Shown: piece after piece, positions 58,407 to 64,000 of the stretch
Numbering within the stretch: the stretch's first letter is position 1
Layout: every line of letters begins with the position of its first letter
Assembly (NCBI GenBank): GCA_938040315.1
Contig: CALHQW010000008.1
Span: 1 to 64,000, forward strand
DNA length: 64,000 nucleotides
Direction of reading: 5' to 3'
From: an uncultured bacterium
GTDB lineage: Bacteria > Hydrothermota > Tepidihabitantia > Tepidihabitantales > DTDR01
Notes under the pieces: generated by a model
Databases searched by the model: none
Told to the model about the DNA's origin: nothing
What the model saw: the letters and a program-made list of their open reading frames with translations, nothing else
Program-made: the position numbers and the translations under genes

Positions 58407-60008
58407 ATGAAAGTAAAAATTTTAATTATTTTCTTTTTTATTTTTTTAATTCAAAAAAGCGATGCGGGCTTTATTAATGGATTTGATAATTATCAACCAC
58501 CAAGAGAAGTTAGGGCACCTGTTGAACTTTTGGGAACACTTATTAATCAAGAAGTTGAATATCCTTATGATTGGGGAAGGGATGCTTTGATTGATACCTC
58601 ACTACTTTACGATTTTGATGGCGATTATGATGAAGATAACGGTTGGCTTTGGGTCGTTTTAGCACCACCCTATGATTCGGTTTTTAGAATATATCGTTCT
58701 ACTGACCGAGGTATTCATTGGACATTATGTTATGAATTTCGTCACACTCCTAGGAGTTTATATCCAAAAGTCGGCATGGTTCTGGGCAGAGGTGATTCAA
58801 ATTATGTTTATGTGTTTGTTCTTCATAGGGGTTCCAATAATACTGGTGATATTTTAGGTGTAAAAATCAAATTTGATTTATCCGCTTTTGCTGGTTTTAT
58901 AGTTACTTGGGATAATGATACAATAAACGATTTCTCGGTCTGTAAAGATTTTCGTTCTAATTATGGATTATATTGTATCGCCAGTAATGAACATCGGGGT
59001 GGAAATAATACCAAATTTTATCGCTCTTTTAATTATGGTCAAACTTGGGATAGTCAAACCGGTTACAATATTTTTGATCCCCATATTGTCTTTGGAACAG
59101 GTTCCAATCTCTTTTTAACTTCTGTCCGACCAACAAGAGATACTTTATTTTTCCAAAGAAATAATAATTATGGTGCTCCAGGAAGTTGGCGAGATCTCAC
59201 AATTTTACATTCCAGTGCTTCCCGTAAATATTGTCCAAAAGTTTCTCCAGCCTTTACTACTCCTGATAGTTGGGCAACCACTTGGGTTCTTTATGAGATG
59301 GATTGGTTAAATACTGGTGATATTGATATCTGGTATGCGGTTCGTTCCCATGCCTGGGGTGATACCTGGCGAAGGTCTAATATGCTTTCTGTTTCAACAC
59401 TTTTAGATGAAAGGGTTCCCGATGTTAAATATTATAAATCAATAGGTAATATTTATGTTAATGCTAGTTATATTATTTATGATTCCAGTTATACTGAAAC
59501 AAGTTATGTCTATTCCCGTTGGAGTGATGCTAATTCTCCCTTTAATTGGCATGAGATAAATAAAGTTAACGATTCAGGAACTCAAGTAGGCACCTGGTTT
59601 GGTCCGAAGACCTGTGGTCCGAAGATAATCTATTCTCCTGGTGCTCCGGCTCCGGGTGGTGGTGTATTGTATGCAAGGGGGTATGGTTACTATTTACCAA
59701 AAGGTTTATATTTTGATGCTCCTTGGTTTCCAAGTGCTATTGAGAGAGAGAAAGAGTATAAAACAAAAATCTTAAAGATAAATAATATTTCTCAAAAAGA
59801 GATTGCTTTTCAATTTACTAAAGAAGTGAGCGAAATTGCGATTTATAATTTAGAAGGTAAATTGGTAAAATCTTTTATCAATAAGGAGAAACAGATTATC
59901 TGGAACGGTAAAGATAATTTTGGTAGAGACGTCGCAACTGGTATCTATTTGATTAAATTCAAAACTGATAAAAGAAAATTTACTCAGAAATTTATTTACT
60001 TAAGATAA
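58407..60008 (+). CDS. Secreted BNR/Asp-box-type repeat protein with T9SS type A-like C-terminal sorting domain
   Basis: Signal peptide; STDRGIHW and SFNYGQTW Asp-box-like motifs; C-terminal IAIYNLEGKLVKSF...WNGKDNFGRDVATGIYLIKFKTDKRKFTQKFIYLR. Confidence 0.75.
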   Translation: MKVKILIIFFFIFLIQKSDAGFINGFDNYQPPREVRAPVELLGTLINQEVEYPYDWGRDALIDTSLLYDFDGDYDEDNGWLWVVLAPPYDSVFRIYRSTDRGIHWTLCYEFRHTPRSLYPKVGMVLGRGDSNYVYVFVLHRGSNNTGDILGVKIKFDLSAFAGFIVTWDNDTINDFSVCKDFRSNYGLYCIASNEHRGGNNTKFYRSFNYGQTWDSQTGYNIFDPHIVFGTGSNLFLTSVRPTRDTLFFQRNNNYGAPGSWRDLTILHSSASRKYCPKVSPAFTTPDSWATTWVLYEMDWLNTGDIDIWYAVRSHAWGDTWRRSNMLSVSTLLDERVPDVKYYKSIGNIYVNASYIIYDSSYTETSYVYSRWSDANSPFNWHEINKVNDSGTQVGTWFGPKTCGPKIIYSPGAPAPGGGVLYARGYGYYLPKGLYFDAPWFPSAIEREKEYKTKILKINNISQKEIAFQFTKEVSEIAIYNLEGKLVKSFINKEKQIIWNGKDNFGRDVATGIYLIKFKTDKRKFTQKFIYLR

Positions 60009-60015
60009 AATAAGG

Positions 60016-60063
60016 AAGAAGGTTCCGACCAAATTGAGAAATTTTAATGGTCGGAACCTTCTT
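60016..60063. terminator. Bidirectional Rho-independent terminator between convergent genes
   Basis: AAGAAGGTTCCGACCA-N16-TGGTCGGAACCTTCTT, perfect 16-bp stem flanked by T-rich/A-rich tracts. Confidence 0.88.
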
Positions 60064-60068
60064 TATTT

Positions 60069-61211
60069 TTAGGCAATCAAATTTCGGGCAATAACAATTT
60101 TTTGGATTTCCGAAGTCCCTTCATAGATTTCCATACATTTGGCATCGCGATAATATCTTTCTACTGCGTAATCTTTGGTATAACCATAGCCACCGTGGAT
60201 TTGCACGGCTAATCTTGTTGCTTCAACGGCTACTTGCGCAGCAAAATATTTTGCCATACTCGACTCCTTGGAAAATCGGGGAACTCCCTTATCTTTTAAA
60301 GAGGCAGCGTAATAGACAAGCAATCTGGCTGCTTGAATCTTGGTTGCCATATCAGCGAGCATCTCTTGAATCATTTCAAATTCATAAAGGTATTTTCCAA
60401 ATTGTTTTCTTTCTTTACTATAAGCCAAGGCTTTTTCCAAGGCGGCTTGGGCAATTCCGACTGATTGAGCACCGATGTCAATTCGTGAGACATCTAAGGT
60501 ATGCATTGCGATCTTAAATCCTTCGCCAATATTTCCTAAGAGATTTTCTTTCGGCACCTTACAATCCTCAAAAATTAATTCACAATTAGCGGTTGAGCGG
60601 ATGCCCATCAAATCTTCATGTTTGCCAATACTAAATCCTTCGAAATCTTTCTCAACAATCAAAGCACAAATTCCTTTATGTTCTTTCGTTTTATCAATTG
60701 TTCCAAAAACAATAAAGATTTTTGCTTCACCCCCATTGGTGATAAATCTTTTTGTGCCATTTAATAAGAAGTAATCACCCATATCTTTTATTGTTGATTC
60801 TAAATGGGCTGGATCACTGCCAACATTTGGTTCAGTTAAAGCAAAAGCACCAAGTGCCTTACCGGTTGCTAAAAGAGGCAAATATTTTTTCTTTTGTTCT
60901 TCATTACCAAAGGTTAAAATTGGATAAGCACATAAGGAGTTATTAACTGCTACTATCACACCAACAGAAGCCGATGCCTTAGAGATTTCTTCTATCGCAA
61001 TTGCTAAACTGGTAAAATCTAAACCAGCACCACCATATTCTTCAGGAATAATCATTCCCATTAATCCTAATTCTGCCATTTCTTTAACTATCTCGTGGGG
61101 AAATTCGCCAGTCTTATCAATCTCACTGGCAATCGGTTCAATTCTTTCTTGAGCAAATCTTTTTGCAGTATCTTGGATTAATTTTTGATTTTCATTCAAT
61201 TCAAAATCCAT
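60069..61211 (-). CDS. Acyl-CoA dehydrogenase
   Basis: ALTEPNVGSDPAHLEST; RKQFGKYLYEFEMIQEMLADMATKI; QIHGGYGYTKDYAVERYYRDAK. Confidence 0.95.
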   Translation of the reverse strand: MDFELNENQKLIQDTAKRFAQERIEPIASEIDKTGEFPHEIVKEMAELGLMGMIIPEEYGGAGLDFTSLAIAIEEISKASASVGVIVAVNNSLCAYPILTFGNEEQKKKYLPLLATGKALGAFALTEPNVGSDPAHLESTIKDMGDYFLLNGTKRFITNGGEAKIFIVFGTIDKTKEHKGICALIVEKDFEGFSIGKHEDLMGIRSTANCELIFEDCKVPKENLLGNIGEGFKIAMHTLDVSRIDIGAQSVGIAQAALEKALAYSKERKQFGKYLYEFEMIQEMLADMATKIQAARLLVYYAASLKDKGVPRFSKESSMAKYFAAQVAVEATRLAVQIHGGYGYTKDYAVERYYRDAKCMEIYEGTSEIQKIVIARNLIA

Positions 61212-61221
61212 TTTTTCCTCC

Positions 61222-62340
61222 TTATTTTAAATTTTTTAAAACTTCTTTAGCAATAATTAATTTCATTATTTCTGATGTACCTTCGCCAATTTCACAAATT
61301 TTAGCATCTCTAAAAAATTTCTCTAATTCTAATTCTTTACTTATTCCGTAATAGCCGTACAAAGAGAGGGCATAATCACAAATTTTCATAGCAGTTTCTG
61401 AGGCATATAATTTGGCGTTGGCACTCTCTTTATCGGCTCTTTCTCCTTGGTTTTTTAATAATGCTGAATAATAGGTCAAAAGAGTAGCACTTTCAATTAA
61501 GGTATCACATTCAGCAATTATTTTATACACTATTTCTGATTTTGTTTCATTTTTCTTTTCCCATTCAATAATTTTTTGATAGGCTCTTTTGGCAATTCCT
61601 AAGGAAAAAGCAGCAATACTAATTCTGCCACCATCTAATGTTTCCATTATATATTTGTATCCTTCGCCCTCTTTTCCTAAAAGATTTTCTTTTGGACATA
61701 AGCAATCTTCAAAAATAAGTTCACACGTAGAAGAGCCCCGCACACCAAGTTTATCCTCTTCTTTCCCAATATTAAAACCTTTAAAATTCCTTTCAATTAT
61801 AAAAGCAGTGATACCTCTTTTACCCAAAGTTTTATCCAAAGTGCCAATAATTACAAAGATTTCTGCTTCTGCGGAATTGGTAATGTATCTTTTAGTTCCA
61901 TTTAAAATATAAAAATTATTATTTTTCTTTGCTTTTAATTCAATAGCACTGGCATCACTTCCAGCATTTGGTTCGGTTAATCCCATTGCACCAATCTTTT
62001 CTCCTTTTGCCAAAGGTATTAAATATTTCCTTTTTTGCTCCTCATTGCCGTATTTAAAAATTGGAAAAGCACATAAAGAAGTATGGGCAGCAACTGCTAA
62101 ACCAGTAGAAGGGCAAATTTGAGAAATCTCTTCAATAACAATTGCGTAATGTAGGTAATCTAAACCTAAACCACCATATTCTTTTGGGTAAGGAACTCCT
62201 AAATAACCTTTTTCCTTAAGAAGGTTTAGGTTTTCTTTTAATAAAGGAGAATGGTCATCAAGTTCTTTTAAATTCTTTAAATTTTCTTTTACCTCTTCTT
62301 GAAATTCTAAATATTTTTTAAAATTATTGAGTTTTAGCAT
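61222..62340 (-). CDS. Acyl-CoA dehydrogenase family protein (paralogue)
   Basis: GLTEPNAGSDASAIEL; SLYGYYGISKELELEKFFRDAKICEIGEGTSEI. Confidence 0.92.
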   Translation of the reverse strand: MLKLNNFKKYLEFQEEVKENLKNLKELDDHSPLLKENLNLLKEKGYLGVPYPKEYGGLGLDYLHYAIVIEEISQICPSTGLAVAAHTSLCAFPIFKYGNEEQKRKYLIPLAKGEKIGAMGLTEPNAGSDASAIELKAKKNNNFYILNGTKRYITNSAEAEIFVIIGTLDKTLGKRGITAFIIERNFKGFNIGKEEDKLGVRGSSTCELIFEDCLCPKENLLGKEGEGYKYIMETLDGGRISIAAFSLGIAKRAYQKIIEWEKKNETKSEIVYKIIAECDTLIESATLLTYYSALLKNQGERADKESANAKLYASETAMKICDYALSLYGYYGISKELELEKFFRDAKICEIGEGTSEIMKLIIAKEVLKNLK

Positions 62341-62343
62341 CGG

Positions 62344-63105
62344 TTAAATATAAAGTCGGTCTTTATCCACTTCTTCTCTTAAAACCTTTAATTCCTTTTC
62401 GGTTGGTTCTGGTGTGATTTCAATTTCTTTGGGAATAATCAATTCAAAATCAGTATTTTCAATTATCTTTTCAATGGAAACTCCCGGATGCAAAGAGATA
62501 ATTTTCATTCTTTTTGTCTCTTCATCAAAACCAAAAAGTCCTAAATTAGAAATAACTCGATAGGGACCGGTATTAGGTGGCAAACCAATTTTTTCTCGGC
62601 TATCTTTACCATCTAAATAACCGGGAGTTGTCATAAAATCAAGTTTTTTAACAAATCTTTTTTTATCGTGTTGGCGCATAATAATAATTGTTTTCCAGCA
62701 ATGGGAGCCCACATCATTAGCACCGCCGCTTCCTGGTAGTCTTACTTTTGGTCTTTCATATTCACCAATAACGGTAGTGTTTAAATTTCCATACATATCA
62801 ATTTGGGCTCCTCCGAGAAAGCCATATTCAATAAAACCTCTTTGGGCTGTTTCCATTATATCACAAATACCACTCGCAGCAATTCCTTTATAAAAAGTTC
62901 TTGAATCGCCAACTCCTAACGGCAATTTCTCTAAGCGGGCACCAGTGCCACCAAATTCAAATACACAAACTAAATTTGGTGCGTAAAGTTTTTGAGCGAG
63001 GGCGGCGGCCAGCATTGGTATACCAGTGCCAATAAAAGCGGTTTTTCTATCCTCCATCAATCGGGCAGCAACACAGATAATTAATTCGGTCTCACTATAA
63101 TTCAT
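62344..63105 (-). CDS. CoA-transferase beta subunit, glutaconate CoA-transferase B-like
   Basis: GFLGGAQIDMYGNLNTTVIGEYERPKVRLPGSGGANDVGS. Confidence 0.85.
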   Translation of the reverse strand: MNYSETELIICVAARLMEDRKTAFIGTGIPMLAAALAQKLYAPNLVCVFEFGGTGARLEKLPLGVGDSRTFYKGIAASGICDIMETAQRGFIEYGFLGGAQIDMYGNLNTTVIGEYERPKVRLPGSGGANDVGSHCWKTIIIMRQHDKKRFVKKLDFMTTPGYLDGKDSREKIGLPPNTGPYRVISNLGLFGFDEETKRMKIISLHPGVSIEKIIENTDFELIIPKEIEITPEPTEKELKVLREEVDKDRLYI

Positions 63106-63107
63106 TT

Positions 63108-63992
63108 CTACCTCCCTTGAATCATTTTGCTTAATTTTTCTAATCTCTCTTTACCAATTAAATTTAAATATTCCTCGTGATTCTTAACACCATAAACATA
63201 TTTATCAAGATATTCTTTTGTTTTCTTCTCATCTTTGGATAATTCTAAAAATTCTTTAATATGTTCTTCGTCTCGCCAATATTTATAACACATCTCACCG
63301 GGATGGGAACCATAAGGAGCAACAACAACCGCATCAACTAAATAATAGGGGATAATTGTCCTTTCCGGATATTTCCTTATCTCTTCGTTATCAATTAACT
63401 CTTCGCAGGAAATAATCAATCTTTTACAGGCCCGGGCAAATTCAAAGGCAAAACCACTTATTCCATCAATCTGACAATTGCCATATTTATCTGCCCGATG
63501 AACATGGATAAAGCCAACATCTAAATATAAAGCCGGTAACAAAACTACCTTCCTTTTAGTAAAAGGGCACTCAACAATCTTTGCTGCACTATATTTAAAG
63601 GTATCGGTTCCGAGCATAGAGAAAGTGGGAATAAAAGGCACGCCCATGGCAGCAGCCTTAAAGCGCCAAGCAATCGCCGCATTACTCCATTCAACAGTTT
63701 TTACCTTACCGCTTTCAATTGCCCTTCTTAAAATATTGGAAATACCATAAACTTCATAACCAACATAGGTAATATCCATTTCCGAAACCAAATCAGCAGC
63801 CAATAATAAATCAATCTCCAAAATTCCTTGACCAGCAACCCTTAAATTCTTTTTGCCTTGTCTTATAACTTCTCTGATTAAAGACATCGGTGCCCGTACG
63901 GTTCCATAAAGTTCGGTTCCAATATAATCGCCATCTTTCACAAACTTCTCAATCGCCTCTTTTTCACTCATCACCTTTTCTTTCATTGACAA
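63108..63992 (-). CDS. CoA-transferase alpha subunit, glutaconate CoA-transferase A-like
   Basis: VDAVVVAPYGSHPGEM; DVGFIHVHRADKYGNCQI; start may be ATG 63986. Confidence 0.85.
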   Translation of the reverse strand: MSMKEKVMSEKEAIEKFVKDGDYIGTELYGTVRAPMSLIREVIRQGKKNLRVAGQGILEIDLLLAADLVSEMDITYVGYEVYGISNILRRAIESGKVKTVEWSNAAIAWRFKAAAMGVPFIPTFSMLGTDTFKYSAAKIVECPFTKRKVVLLPALYLDVGFIHVHRADKYGNCQIDGISGFAFEFARACKRLIISCEELIDNEEIRKYPERTIIPYYLVDAVVVAPYGSHPGEMCYKYWRDEEHIKEFLELSKDEKKTKEYLDKYVYGVKNHEEYLNLIGKERLEKLSKMIQGR

Positions 63993-64000
63993 ATCCTTAT

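Noticed and set aside
1-64000. tRNA/rRNA genes or CRISPR arrays
   Set aside because: Intergenic gaps are short and I saw no cloverleaf T-arm/GGTTCGAATCC-type signatures, rRNA-like blocks or regularly spaced direct repeats; tRNAscan-SE/minced would be decisive

Overview
AT-rich (roughly one-third GC), densely packed bacterial chromosome segment. Taxonomic placement is not attempted beyond noting that T9SS-like C-terminal domains and type IV pili suggest a didermic, uncultured-type lineage. Main blocks: (1) ~13.6 kb operon for a group-4 [NiFe] hydrogenase fused genetically to a full Mrp-type Na+/H+ antiporter, a NuoG/FdhA-like Fe-S protein and a HydB/HydG-like (sulfhydrogenase beta/gamma) flavin module; (2) smpB-amidase-murI-rph-nfi-chrA; (3) a type IV pilus/pseudopilin operon with four prepilins, a natural PilM-PilN fusion, two PilP-like proteins, PilQ, PilT and PilD; (4) yebC, membrane proteins, stand-alone GMP-synthase ATPPase, lipA, fumarase-beta/fumarate-reductase-like genes, truD; (5) a minus-strand macromolecular-synthesis operon (rpsU-mutS2-dnaG-rpoD-dciA-like); (6) a heat-shock operon grpE-dnaK-X-dnaJ-rsmE in which X is a sigma-70 region 4 domain fused to a DnaK C-terminal lid-like helical bundle; (7) asnS, rdgB, manC-like, secreted/lipoproteins, two acyl-CoA dehydrogenases and a glutaconate-type CoA-transferase pair. 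The strongest novelty candidates are the sigma4-DnaK-lid fusion between dnaK and dnaJ, the composite flavin/NuoG-like/Mrp hydrogenase, a recurrent leaderless promoter architecture, and two genes (truD and a membrane protein) that appear to need ATT initiation codons. No tRNA, rRNA or CRISPR array was recognised.
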